A stretch of 64,000 bases of DNA from Bufo bufo (GCF_905171765.1 NC_053393.1:65379371-65443370), one strand, 5' to 3'; numbered from the stretch's first letter, positions 50,936 through 62,075 are shown. The notes: generated by a model not told the origin, from the letters alone. Numbers and translations are program-made.

Positions 50936-53926
50936 AAAGCCGCCGCTGGAAGATAGTGGATGGAAGGCTCCCAGAAGTCCATTTATCATATTGATTTTAT
51001 CGAGAACTGTGTAATGCCTAATTCCTACCTGTGGTGGCGCTGCAGGAAAACCGAACACTTACTGCCATAAACCCCTGTAGAGCGCAGCCGATCGCAAATG
51101 GTAACTGGATCCTTCTAACAAAGATTAATCAAAGTGAACAACCCCCTTTTAAACATACAGTGAAGGTGGCCACTGAGGAATACATTTTAATCCGGGCAGA
51201 GGCTACACTGGTAGAATTGGCCGACCTACTGCTTTACTGAGATCGGCCTCTAGCAGCCACCCTTTGGAGCAAGATACTGAAGATCGACAATATTGGGAGG
51301 GCCCTATAGACACTCATAAAGCTCCTAACACTGACTTACTTTCCACTGTTGTATCATCACAGCTATACTGGAAATCACCAAAAGGTAAACATAGCTTAAA
51401 GGGGTTTTCCCGTTGCCTCAACATCCTTTAAAACAATCCTTTATGAAGGGAGCTGCAATTCTGTAATGTATTTGTTTTCCCTCTATTGTTCCTATCTCTG
51501 GTCCTAGACTGTGGCCACATGACCATGTCCATGAAGCTCTTTCCTGTCATGTGATGTCCATGGGCGTGTCACAGCAGCAGTGACAGGGGAGTGTCTATGT
51601 AACTGGCTGGGTGGGAGGAGCTATAACCTAGCTGGGCATTGTTAGGGGCGGTGCTGGAGGTGAGGCAGAGATTGGAGAAGTGCATCATGGGTTTGGTTGG
51701 ATACAGCAACAGGAAGTGCTACATACAGGATGGAGACAAACCAGAGGGATTGGTTTACATGGTGAAAACAGGGCAGGAGAAAGAAACATAAAACAGAGAT
51801 CCCAACCTGCAAAAACTCATTTCAGGGAGGTTTTCTTTTTTTTTTTTTCCCCACAAACTTTTTATGACATTTTCCAAACATATGCAGTATCTGCACACTT
51901 TGCTCTATGGTGTGGAGGACTGGGCTCATTACCCTGCCCCAAATTATCCTATTTATGTATATGATTAAAGGGATTCTGTCCCCACCTATAAGCCCTGTGA
52001 GCTAAACATCTGCTCATGTCCAGGGTAGCATTCTGATTTCTAAGGTGGCCTTATAAAAGCTTTTTGTGGCTTTATTCTGCGGAAAAACTGGTCTTACTAA
52101 CCTGTCAATCATTGAATTAAGGTGCCCAAGCAGGCCAGGTCTGTGGATGCATGGTGCCCGGCCGCACGCATCGCCGTTCGTGCCCAGCGCCGCCTTCTAC
52201 TCCCCAGTGCCGCCTCTTCCTTCCTCTCCCTCCTCCCGCTTTGAGATCCAGCGCGTGCGCACAGGCTCAGCCTGATGCGCCGTTGCGGACTGCTGGCATC
52301 GGCTTCTTCTTGCACTGTGCGCACGCGCCGAGAAGGGCACACTGCTACAGGTTGCCGGAAAGGTTTACTGCGAGTAAACTAGAGATAGGAAGTTCGGATC
52401 TTTCACATGAATCGGTTCATTCGCTGAGCTGACAAGAAGCAAGTGAACCGAAGCTTAGGTTGCGCAATGCGCTTGCGCGGATGCTTCCATTCACTTGCTG
52501 ACTCGCTGAGTCGGCAAGTTTATTCTGTAAAACCCTGTGTGTAATTATCTACCCCACAGTAGGAAAAAAACAAGCATCCAGGGGGTGTGAATTTAACACT
52601 GGGGTAAATAATATAATTAAAATGGAGGGTTAAATGTGTAAATGTATTTAAAAAAAATACATCTCTCTTAATAGTTCTATAGCTACTGAATGAGATAGAA
52701 GAAGAAGGGATGCCTTTAACATATATATATCTCCTTGAGAAGCCAATTTGACCCTAAAGGCTTAATTCAACCTGTAATGTAAACTCTGTGTCATCTGTCA
52801 CTTCTCTTATCTCTCTGCTCTGCTATCGGTAAACCTTTCCGGGATATATTGTCTCACATGCGGGTGTCAGGGAGCCGCCATCTAATAGAGGGAGACTCCC
52901 TGAACCTCCGGGAGACTTGAGATCCCTGCATAAAAGCATGCGGAAGATGTACACGAGGTAAGCGACTACATGAGCATAATTGTTGAGAACTATAGCAATA
53001 ATGTAAAACAAATTTTTTATTTAGAATTTTCCTTTTTTTTTTTTGTGGTTTACAATTGCACCCGAATGCGGTCCTAAGCATGCCGATGGGCCTATCTTTT
53101 TAGCAGCAATAGGCTGTAGTGATCATAAGGTGCTGACTATGAGAGCTCCCAGCCCGGGAACCAGAGGTGATCAGAATGATGTAGGATGCCAGCGCTCCCC
53201 AGCCAAGGCCTGTAAATCTGCCCTCACTGGCTTCCTCGTGTCAGATGAGACCTACATTTCCACGAGTTTGTAGCCGTTGATTATGGTTACGGTGGTATAT
53301 GCCATTCTGTATTACACCCCGGGATGTCATTAAAATGAGATGTACATCTCCAAGTAACTTTCCTGGTAAAATATCCTAAATAAATGCATGTCCTCATCGG
53401 CTGCTCTCGGCAAGTAGCAGCGGCGAATCTGAAATAATAAAAAAAAGCACCACTCACTCGGGCAGAAATCTCTCACTCATACATTTCCTGGTCAATGATA
53501 TCTATGAATGGTCCGGACTAGATTTCCGAGAAATACATGTAACCAGCGAAGCATCACAAGTATAATTTACTTAAATGGGTTATGATTAAAGGGGTTTCAA
53601 AGTTTATTATTTTTTTTTTTTTACCTATGACCTATACTCTGGATAGGACATCAGTATCTGGCTGGTGGGGGTCCGGCACCTAGGAACCCCGCCGATCAGC
53701 TCCTGTGATCGCCACGGCCTCCTCTCAGCTCACCAAACATAGTATAGTGGCTGTGCTCGGTATCGCAGTTGAGCTTCTCCTAGGCCGCGTGATCGATGAA
53801 CGCGCCGTCACTGGCCTAGGGAAAGCTGGAGAAGGCTGCAGCGCTACTGCAAGCTCCGCTGCCTTCTCAAACAGCTGATCAGTGGGGGTCCAAGTGTCAG
53901 ACCCCCACCGGTCAGATACTGATGAC

Positions 53927-53939
53927 CTACCCAGAGGAT
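53927..53939 (+). repeat. 13-bp target-site duplication, left
   Basis: CTACCCAGAGGAT, identical to 55285-55297. Joining the flanks restores the continuous terminal sequence of the interrupted host element (gatgac-ctacccagaggat-gtcatcagt). Confidence 0.85.
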
Positions 53940-54005
53940 AAAGAAGGAAGGACCAGCACTCGCGATGATGATGAATGTTGCGTTTATTCAGTCACATATT
54001 AAGGA

Positions 54006-54054
54006 CATATAGTGACGCGTTTCAGCACAACACGTGCTTTCTTCAGACTATACA
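54006..54054 (-). ncRNA. Hammerhead-ribozyme-like motif, left arm
   Basis: This is the 49-nt mirror copy of the right-arm motif, with the same CTGAAGA and GAAA boxes, the same stem I and stem II, and the same extra A. It is on the minus strand, so it would be in sense orientation in the ext1 primary transcript. Confidence 0.6.
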
Positions 54055-54074
54055 ATAAACTCCTATCACATCTC

Positions 54075-54081
54075 TTTTATA
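54075..54081 (-). promoter_or_regulatory. TATA box of the left-arm terminal region
   Basis: This is the mirror copy of TATAAAA on the minus strand, about 20 bp before the left hammerhead motif begins. It would drive transcription in the same direction as ext1. Confidence 0.4.
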
Positions 54082-54189
54082 CACAGAGAGAGGGAGGAGT
54101 AACAAGACAAAAGGAAAATGACATCATACTATGTAGCTCCACCCACCTCAGGGCTGACACAGGTGAAGTAATGAAAGATGCAATAAACC

Positions 54190-54208
54190 AAAAAAAAAAA
54201 AAAAAAAA

Positions 54209-54252
<44 letters not shown>
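54190..54252. repeat. Poly-A tract, left arm
   Basis: About 63 bases of almost pure A with a single T. The matching tract in the right arm (54921-54955) is 35 T. The length difference is the main asymmetry between the palindrome arms and is expected of replication slippage. Confidence 0.9.
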
Positions 54253-54253
<1 letters not shown>

Positions 54254-54383
54254 CAATGTGGATACATTGATGAAACAATGGAACAATTGATAACAATTCA
54301 GGAATCAAGTCCGCTGAAAGAGACAAATGAAATGTATATTATTATAATCTAAATTCTTATAATAAGAGTAATATAGTCAAGAA

Positions 54384-54584
54384 CTAGGTGAAACTGGAAA
54401 TATTGTACTCGCGGTTGAGCCCCCTTGGATCCACAGTTTGTAACCGGTGGATCCAATAAGCCTCACGCTTTAAAAGCAAACTATTCCTATCGCCGCCTCG
54501 GCGAGGTAAAGATACACTCTCAATCACTTGAAACCGCAACTGCGATATCGCATGACGCTTCTCATGGAAATGATGCGGTAGGGG
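54384..54584 (-). pseudogene. Penelope-like ORF fragment, left arm (GIY-YIG C-terminus)
   Basis: This is the mirror copy of the right-arm fragment, with the stop at 54384-54386 on the minus strand and identical visible sequence. It is oriented in the same direction as ext1 transcription. The open frames on the opposite strands of this palindrome (beginning MDPQFVTGG) are antisense shadows of these two fragments, not genes. Confidence 0.75.
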
Positions 54585-54587
54585 TTA

Positions 54588-54788
54588 CCCCTACCGCATC
54601 ATTTCCATGAGAAGCGTCATGCGATATCGCAGTTGCGGTTTCAAGTGATTGAGAGTGTATCTTTACCTCGCCGAGGCGGCGATAGGAATAGTTTGCTTTT
54701 AAAGCGTGAGGCTTATTGGATCCACCGGTTACAAACTGTGGATCCAAGGGGGCTCAACCGCGAGTACAATATTTCCAGTTTCACCTAG
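54588..54788 (+). pseudogene. Penelope-like ORF fragment, right arm (GIY-YIG C-terminus)
   Basis: An open frame of 66 codons runs from the palindrome centre to a TAG stop at 54786-54788, with no start of its own. Visible blocks are RGGDRNSLLLKREAYWIHRL, then QTVDPRGLNREYNIS. The pattern R-E-A-Y-W-I-x(2)-L-x-T-x(2)-P-x-G-L-N is the characteristic end of the GIY-YIG endonuclease domain that follows the reverse transcriptase in Penelope-like elements. The RT domain and the GIY-YIG catalytic N-terminal part are absent, cut off at the palindrome junction, so the fragment is not functional. Confidence 0.75.
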
Positions 54789-54918
54789 TTCTTGACTATA
54801 TTACTCTTATTATAAGAATTTAGATTATAATAATATACATTTCATTTGTCTCTTTCAGCGGACTTGATTCCTGAATTGTTATCAATTGTTCCATTGTTTC
54901 ATCAATGTATCCACATTG

Positions 54919-54956
<38 letters not shown>

Positions 54957-55063
54957 GTTTATTGCATCTTTCATTACTTCACCTGTGTCAGCCCTGAGGT
55001 GGGTGGAGCTACATAGTATGATGTCATTTTCCTTTTGTCTTGTTACTCCTCCCTCTCTCTGTG

Positions 55064-55070
55064 TATAAAA
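55064..55070 (+). promoter_or_regulatory. TATA box of the right-arm terminal region
   Basis: TATAAAA lies about 27 bp before the hammerhead motif, so transcription from it would start close to the ribozyme and read outward. This spacing is suggestive of a Penelope-like pLTR promoter. Activity is inferred only. Confidence 0.4.
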
Positions 55071-55090
55071 GAGATGTGATAGGAGTTTAT

Positions 55091-55139
55091 TGTATAGTCT
55101 GAAGAAAGCACGTGTTGTGCTGAAACGCGTCACTATATG
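55091..55139 (+). ncRNA. Hammerhead-ribozyme-like motif, right arm
   Basis: Reading outward: stem I 5' strand TGTATAGT (55091-55098), core box CTGAAGA (55099-55105), one extra A (55106), stem II AGCAC/GTGCT with loop GTGTT (55107-55121), core GAAA (55122-55125), a minimal stem III CGCG (55126-55129), then TC (55130-55131), where cleavage would occur. The stem I 3' strand is ACTATATG (55132-55139). Stem I forms six Watson-Crick pairs plus two G-U pairs, and stem II forms five pairs. This is the type I layout with tiny stem III known from Penelope-like element terminal regions. The extra A at the base of stem II departs from consensus, so activity is uncertain. Confidence 0.6.
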
Positions 55140-55284
55140 TCCTTAATATGTGACTGAATAAACGCAACATTCATCCTCATCGCGAGTGCTGGTCCTTCCT
55201 TCTTTATTGCAAGTATTGGGACGTCTCCCCACTGACTCGTGCACCGCGTCTATTCCAGCAGTGCCGACCCTTTTCTACATAAGA

Positions 55285-55297
55285 CTACCCAGAGGAT
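55285..55297 (+). repeat. 13-bp target-site duplication, right
   Basis: CTACCCAGAGGAT, the second copy, directly after the right-arm-only tail of the Penelope-like element. Confidence 0.85.
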
Positions 55298-55310
55298 GTC
55301 ATCAGTAAAA

Positions 55311-55690
55311 AACAAAACAAGCAAAAAAACTCAAAATCCCTAAATATAGTACATGAAAATCTCTTTCTAACAAAGCTAGAACCAGCCCTGTGCCTCACAT
55401 GGATCCAGAGCGCCCTCCATTTAATGCTCTAATAGATTTGTATCAAGCTTGCAGCTCAGGGGGTGTGTCCTTTCAGCTGCAGTTCTCTGCCCATCACAGT
55501 TGAAGGCTGGGACTGAGCATGTGCGTCCACCTCAGTGAGGTGGACAGAGAAATTAAAAAAACAAAAACAAATAGAAGGTGGCGCTATACAAAACAGATTT
55601 TATTGAATAACTCAGTGGCTATACTAAATTTTTATTTTACATGCAATTACAAAAGCGTTCACATCCAGGCGCTGGTTTGAAAATTGCAGA
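55311..55690. mobile_element. Dispersed element, family E
   Basis: Contains 'aaagctagaaccagccctgt', 'cacatggatccagagcgccc' and 'gaaggtggcgctatac', colinear with the copies at 36463 and 50440. Confidence 0.6.
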
Positions 55691-56723
55691 ATATTTTTCA
55701 CATTTTTAACCTTGTAAGGGCTTTGCGCTCCTCCTACTCCGGGTTACAGTATCGTTTCCATATTGTAGCAGCCGTTGGGTCATTTTCTCCATTCCCCACA
55801 TCAAGAATTGCATCAGCCTCGTGTGTATTACTTTTAACAACACGGGTGCTAATTGGCTGGTGTACAGTCACATGAGTATTAGGCTCCTCCCAGCACAGAT
55901 GCCATTAAAAGCAAAAGACACCTGGAAACGGTGCATCTTTTAACGACAGTAAAATAAAATAAATAAGGGATTTCCATAGTTGCCAAGGACAGTTGTTAAG
56001 CCCAAACAAATCTGCAAAGCTTCCTCAATGTAAAATGAGCAAATGGAGTTCCCCTTTAAGGTTCCACAAACGGGTTCTTTGCTTACAGGACAAGCAAACA
56101 AGGAGCTTATGTCGCTGGGATTTTCCCTAATAACACGTCCTCTATAACTACCTTCTCATACTTCATTTTCCATACATCATTCAGTATGACAGATCCGTTC
56201 TGTCAGCAGTGGTTTTCGGCTTGCAGTATGGCCACTGCACACAAATTAAGTGACAGAAACCCTTCCGCCTCTGACCCTGTAATGGTTGAAACACATTTCT
56301 CAGCTAACAAGGGAATACAGAATACCATTTTCCTTAACGCTATAATATGGTCGGGAGAGGGGGGAAAAAATCCTGGTCTATAAGGGGGTTTCATTAAATC
56401 GTAATGCTGTGTCAGGAACAACGGAGGAGTTGCTATACTTTTTTTTTTTTTTTTTAGGCATTACAATTACGATGATTGTATATAATACCCACACGTGCCA
56501 CCGGGGAACGCCATTTTACAGCTGAGGAAGCCAATTTACATTTTATGTCTGCTGAGATAGCAAGAAGGGAATAAAACTGGATTCAATTCTGGGGATAAAA
56601 ACAAAAAAATATATATATATTATTTATGTCAGTTTTCAGGCAATTAAAGCAAGTTAAACGAGGGGAAAAAAAATATATAAAAAATAAATAAAAAACTGCA
56701 TATTCTATATACCCTTCTCCTTA

Positions 56724-57170
56724 CGCCTCATGCACTCATGCAAACCGCGGATCCGCAAAAAAACAGAAGCCGCCCGTGTGCCTTCCACAATTTGCGGAAC
56801 GAAAGGCCCATTGCCGAAATGCCTATTCTTGTCCGCAAAACGGACAAGAATAGGACAGGCTGTATTTTTTTTTTTTGCGGGGCCACGGAACAGAGCAACG
56901 CATGCGGACAGCACATGGAGTGCTGTCCGCATCTTTTGCGACCCCATTGAAGTGAATGGGCAGTGGCCGTATTGCGGCCGGTCGGCAATCCACAGCCGTC
57001 TGCACCACACATCACGGATGCGGACCCATTCACTTGAATGGGTCCGCAATTCCGGAGACGCAGAATGGAGTCACGGAATGGAACACCGGAAGCACTACGG
57101 AGTGCTTCCATGGTGTTTCTTTCCATTGTTCCGCACCGCAAATAAATATGACATGCCGTGTGCTTGTGGA
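56724..57170. mobile_element. Harbinger-like MITE (GCCTCATGCAC)
   Basis: Left end GCCTCATGCACTCATGCAAA follows TTA. The interior is rich in 'ttgcggaac' and 'gtccgcat' motifs with hairpins 'tgcggacagcaca' / 'tgctgtccgca' and 'gacccattcacttgaatggg'. The right end is decayed. A second left end (GGGCTCATGCACACGGCCAC) follows at 57239. The long open frames across it are repeat artefacts. Confidence 0.6.
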
Positions 57171-57535
57171 CGTGTCTTGAGAAGGCCAACCCCGAAAAGC
57201 CCGCTGTCCAATGCAATTTGGGGTGGTTCTCTCATTAAGGGCTCATGCACACGGCCACAATACACGGCCAACGGCAATCTGCACCATGCCTCTAGGTGTA
57301 ATGGTAACGCCCCCGTTGCTCCTAGAGACTCATTGCATATATTGAAACAATTTTTCTCAGCAATGCGGACACATATGAACATGGGACCAACACAGATGTC
57401 TTCAGCTGCCAACCGCACATGTAACAGGTCATCCAGTGTCATAGGTACAAAACTGCTGACAGATGCCCTTTAAAAGAAACTATAGGCAAAATGTAAGGTT
57501 ATTTTAAAGAACACTGGGGCCACAATTTATTTTTC

Positions 57536-57870
57536 TTAAAGGGGCTGTCCATAATAACTTATTTCACATCTAAAGAAGTGTTCGACCACTGAGGACAGCG
57601 GTAATCACGGAAATGGGGGCCTGTGCTCCCCATTTGAATGAAGCAGTACTCATGCACGCTGCCCCTCACTCAGCTCTATAGGGTTGCCGGATATAGCTAG
57701 TCGCTTGTATTCTGCCTAGTCTGGTAGTCCCATAGAGTTTAATGGAGCATAATGGAGAGGCAGACATGCATGTTCTCGCGATCTCCGGTGGTCCCAGCAG
57801 TCCAATTTCTACTGATCAGACACATCCTATGGCTAGAGGATAAGTGGTCATAATGGGACAACCCCTTTAA
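57536..57870. mobile_element. TTAA-flanked MITE
   Basis: AGGGGCTGTCCATAATAAC opposes GGTCATAATGGGACAACCCCT, with TTAA at both ends. The interior is diverged. Confidence 0.65.
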
Positions 57871-58634
57871 AGGGTATATCAGAGGTCACAATATTGATGG
57901 AGATTCTCAGTTGAGGTGAGGACCATGAGGTCCAGCACCAAAAAACAATATGGCAGTAAGGTGGGCATTTAAAATAACCCTGTAATGGCCCTTAAGGCCA
58001 ACCATACGAGGCTGTGCATGATTTCCACTGACTGAATACTTGCACACAGTACCACAAAACTGGTACCACCAGGAGTGACCCTGACCCGAGAAGCTCAGTG
58101 TCCTCCAGTCTTCCCCCTCGCTCAGATCCTGTAGTAACACATCTGTATCCGCCCCGTCCCCAGGAGATGCCTAAAATCTAATTAACCAATTAATTTGCAA
58201 ATATATTGTAATATATTCAAGGCAGATTTCCTGGTGTTAAACGATCTGACAGTGAACCATATGCAAGGTATCGGGAGAGGACTTCATTAAACGCGAATGC
58301 TACTCAAAGCGGGGGATAAAAATGATGTTTGCTCTGTGCTCGCCCCTCGCCGCTAATGAGAAGATGTTTTTGCACTTCCATCATTTTAATTTGTTTTTCC
58401 GTGTTTTGGGTAAACCGGAGATAAATACTATTGATTAACCAGCATGGCGGTATAAGCACAGCTGAAAAATACAGTACAACACCGCTAAGGGAGCAAATTG
58501 TGCAATTCCACTAACCCGACGCTCATTGGTCCCGAATCCATTAATCGAACATGTGACAGAGGGGTGTTCAAAAGAGAAAGTCGACTGGCACTGCTACTAG
58601 CTTCTCATGGAGGTAAAGGACCTCATGGACTTTC

Positions 58635-58957
58635 TTAAAGGGGTTGTCCCATTACAAACGCATCCACAGGATAGGTGTAAGTGTCTGATGGGCAGGGGTC
58701 TGACCACTGGGGCTCCCCGGCGATCACGAGAGAACAGGACTGCAGGAGGTTGCCCAGACCATGTGCACATCCACCTCAAGGAGTCCCATAGATTTGAATG
58801 GCACGGTGGTGACCGTCACTCCAGTCAAATGGAGGAACACAGGGCCCCCATTCTCACGATCAGGGAGGGAGGGCCCCAAGAGTCAGAACCGAGTCAATCA
58901 CGTATCCCCTATCCTGTGGATAGGGGATAAGTGTTTTCAATGAGAGAACCCCTTCAA
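58635..58957. mobile_element. Inverted-repeat element
   Basis: AGGGGTTGTCCCATTACAAA after TTAA; 'ccacaggataggtgtaagtg' opposes 'cctgtggataggggataagt'; right end 'gagagaaccccttcaa'. Confidence 0.6.
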
Positions 58958-59294
58958 AGAGGTCCAGGACTTAAACATCGATGACCTATCCTTACTATCT
59001 GAGGGGGGTTTGACCCTCGGCATCCCCACCAATCAGCTATCGTAAGACAAAGCACAGCACCAAACATTATGTAGTGGCTGTGCTTGGTATTGCAGCTCAA
59101 TCCCATTGACTCGAGTGGGACTGAAAGGTCACGTGACCGGCTGATATGATGTCACAGGCCAAAAAAGAGAATGCTGTCCCTTACAACAGCTTATTGGATG
59201 GGGACTCCATGAGTTGGACCACCAGTGACCAGATATGGATGACCTATCCTTAGGACAGGTCGTCAATACTGAAGTCCTGGACAATCTCTTTAAC
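58958..59294. mobile_element. Inverted-repeat element, family A
   Basis: 'gaggtccaggacttaaacat' and 'cgatgacctatccttac' oppose 'atggatgacctatccttagg' and 'gaagtcctggacaatctctt'. Abuts the previous element. Confidence 0.65.
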
Positions 59295-59444
59295 GGATCC
59301 ATTTGCCAACAAAACAAGATGGAGAAGAGGGGGCAATCACTAAGCCACACAGGCTAGTCTGCAGGATACCCTAAATACCATATAGATGTAAGTAGCTCCT
59401 GGTGGGTCACACAAATACATGACCTATTGAAGTTACTTGCCTTA

Positions 59445-59778
59445 GGCCTTATGCACACGACCGTCGTTTGGGTCCGCATCCGAGCCGCCGTTTTGGCGGC
59501 TCGGATGCGGACCCATTCACTTCAATGGGGCCCCAAAAGATGCGGACAGCACTCCGTGTGCGGTCCGCATCTGTGGTTCCATTCCGCGGCCCCGTTAAAA
59601 AAAAAATATATAACATGTCCTATTCTTGACCGCGCTTTGCGGACAAAAATAGGCATTTTCATTGCCGGCGCCCGTTCCGTTCCGCAAATTGCGGAAGGCA
59701 ACACAGACGGCTTCCGTTTTTTGCGGATCCACGGTTTGCGGACCGCAAAAAAAACGGCGCGGCCGTGTGCAAGAGGCC
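59445..59778. mobile_element. Harbinger-like MITE (GGCCTTATGCACACG)
   Basis: GGCCTTATGCACACGACCGT and GCGGCCGTGTGCAAGAGGCC with TTA on both sides (59442-59444, 59779-59781). A tight hairpin 'cgagccgccgtttt' / 'ggcggctcgg' lies near the left end. Confidence 0.75.
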
Positions 59779-60476
59779 TTAAGAATCATGCACACAGCCA
59801 TATCACGAATCACATAACATGGCACCCACCGCCGTACGCCTCCAACTTCACATGGAAGCAAAATTTTGGCATCTTCCATCACGGATGTGTTCTGCTTGTG
59901 CTACTAGGGTAGAATATAGTGCCGTATGGATGCACCGCATGGCGGTACACCGGCTGCTCACAGCTCCGTACATGTGTACACGGTATCGTCATGCAAAAGA
60001 TCTTTACGTCCATGATTCTTCCTTGCAAGTTGCTGTAGCGGCAATTGACGGCCCCAGAATATTTGCAGTAATTTGCTATTTAAGGTCCATGGTAATTTGT
60101 TTGCAGAGGCAGTAAGAAATAAATAAAGCGAAGGTAAAACATCCATTACACAATAAAAGAATGTGTTACCAGGTCTAGTGTTTCTCCATTACTGCAGCTA
60201 CAAAATATAGTGGGAAGCTGCTATGTGTGGATTACGTGCTCGGTACGGGCGAGATACGAGGTTAGGAAACGTATCCTACTGGGTCAACCGCCAGACTGTA
60301 CCGGAGGAAAAACCCCGACGTGTAATTTAACATGCAAGGCAAATTGCTAGGTTGCTCTTAAATGCTTGAATTATAAACAGCGTACGGAGCTCAATGAATG
60401 CGCCGTGCATCTGCAAACGACCGCAGCTGGAGAAGGCGACCGGAAAACACAGAGTACAGCGCGCTGTGCGCCGCGT

Positions 60477-60489
60477 GGGGGGGGGGGGG
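60477..60489 (+). repeat. Poly-G run
   Basis: Thirteen consecutive G followed by agagggagg. A local GC-rich patch in an otherwise A/T-rich intron. Confidence 0.9.
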
Positions 60490-61764
60490 AGAGGGAGGCA
60501 GCGAGGCCACGACTACAGTACGACGCCTCTAAACAAAGCGCTGCGAAAGCCAGTCAATTATTACTAATTACCCAATTACTCGCCCCAGACGTAATACTTA
60601 AACGCTCGAGGGTAACATAATACGGACTCATTTCGACAAATGATGTGAAAGAACATTTTCACAGAAAGCAGAAACTGTAAAAAAAATGGAAAAAAATTGT
60701 TTTTTTTTCCTTTTTCTTTAGCGCACAACACATTTAGGATGCAATTTAATTTGTTCAAGTGGCTAATGAGGTGAAGAATGAAAAATATATAAATAAATCA
60801 TATTTTTCTTGAAGAGAGTCCGACAAGGGAGCTGCCGCCATAGTGCGACTCGGATTTGGCCAAACTGTACGTGTTGTTCCTAGTGTCCGGTCAGAGCTCA
60901 GCTTTAAAGGCTATGGACACCACTGGCGGCATTTCTATTTATTATTATTGCATTCTACTCATTTTGGGCTAAAATCTTTTTTTTCAATGGGTCTACATTA
61001 ACCATTTCCAGCAGTTTTTGCACTACAGGGGTTAACTGAGAATGTATCTGTAGACTGTCCCGTCATCCGGCAGAGCTGCCATTACAGCGCAATTCTCGTC
61101 ACGCTGATAAGAACAGGGCTCAAATCAGTGTTCATGAGCTTCAGAAGATCACAGATAGGGGATTCACATGAGCCGTCAGACGACGGGATTCAGTGCAAAC
61201 ACAAAGATTACACCGGGAAAGTGGATGAAAATTTTGAAAAAGACCAATGGGGGAAAAAATTACTTTTATTCCAAAACACCACCCATCATCTCCTGGCAAC
61301 CATCAGTGAAAAATGCATTGCATCCGGATGCCTTCCGATTTTCACACAAGTCCCGCCCACTCCTACCGAGACAGAAGTGAATATGCCACGTGCAGTGCAA
61401 AGATAATGCATGAAAGACGACGATCATGTGCACAGACCCATTGTAACAAATCAGTACGGGTGCTACGCATTCGCTACGGAAATCTCTCTCATGTGAAATA
61501 GCCCTTATCAAAACTGTTGAGACAGGCCCCCAAAAAGTCTGTAAAAGGCACAAGGGGATTTGTTTTTGACCCCGCTTTCCAGTTTCAAAAATTCATTGAC
61601 AAAGTGCACTTGTCCAGGCTTCTGTTTCAATCAGTTTATGATCTCCGATTGCTGTAGCTGAATGGAAACCTACACTGCAAGGATACAACTGTATCTAGTC
61701 TCGACAATGGGCTGTTGACTACAGGCTGATACACTGTAGCAAACTATCAGAGTGCAGCAGCTAA

Positions 61765-62075
61765 GGCTACTTTCACACTAGCGGCAGGAGGGATCCGACA
61801 GGCTGTTCACCCTGTCGGATCAGTCCTGCCGCTATTTCGCCAATGGGGACGGGGTTGGAGCTCCGGCGCAGCACGGTGAGAGGCCGCCGGACTAAAGAGT
61901 CGGACATGCGGTACTTTTATTTCGGAGGCCTCTCGCCGTGCTGCGCTGGAGCTCAGCCCCCGTCCCCATTATAGTCAATGGGGACGGAGCTGCGGTCCGG
62001 CGAAATAGTGTCGGGACGGAGCCGACAGGGTGAACAGCCTGTCGGATCTGTCCTGCCGCTAGTGTGAAAGAAGCT
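61765..62075. mobile_element. Harbinger-like MITE (GGCTACTTTCACAC)
   Basis: GGCTACTTTCACACTAGCGG opposes CCGCTAGTGTGAAAGAAGC, TAA on both sides. Arms pair inward over 'acaggctgttcaccctgtcg' / 'cgacagggtgaacagcctgt' and 'gcctctcgccgtgctgcgc'. Almost a full palindrome. Confidence 0.8.

Larger units (their letters stand above)
53940..55284. mobile_element. Penelope-like element 3' ends, head-to-head palindrome
   Basis: Two copies of the same roughly 620-640-bp segment face away from each other around a centre at 54586 (ggggt-t-acccc), with no spacer. Each arm, read outward, has a truncated ORF ending in a GIY-YIG-type C-terminus, a 3' UTR, a poly-T run, a TATA-containing terminal region, a hammerhead-like motif and the end AGTGCTGGTCCTTCCTTCTT. 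The right arm has about 80 further bases (55205-55284) missing from the left. The insert is flanked by 13-bp duplications and interrupts an inverted-repeat element. Visible arm differences are the homopolymer length and about one base near the outer end, so the insertion is young. Assignment to Penelope-like elements rests on the C-terminal motif and pLTR-like layout; the exact family is unknown. Confidence 0.8.
53588..55310. mobile_element. Inverted-repeat element (family A) interrupted by the Penelope-like insert
   Basis: The left part 53588-53939 begins AAAGGGGTTTCAAAG and carries 'cagtatctggctggtggggg' opposed to 'cagtgggggtccaagtgtcag', the paired arms of the family also seen at 92, 10474, 30196, 47826 and 58958. 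The terminal part resumes after the insert at 55298. Only the outermost bases of the right terminus remain recognisable. Confidence 0.65.

Noticed and set aside
54425..54747. Identical 61-codon open frames on both strands starting MDPQFVTGG
   Set aside because: They are antisense readings of the palindromic Penelope-like fragments; the recognisable protein is on the opposite strand of each arm.
56730..57473. Longest open frame in the window (247 codons, + strand)
   Set aside because: It runs through a Harbinger-like inverted-repeat element, with overlapping open frames on both strands. No domain is recognisable and it does not continue through splice sites.
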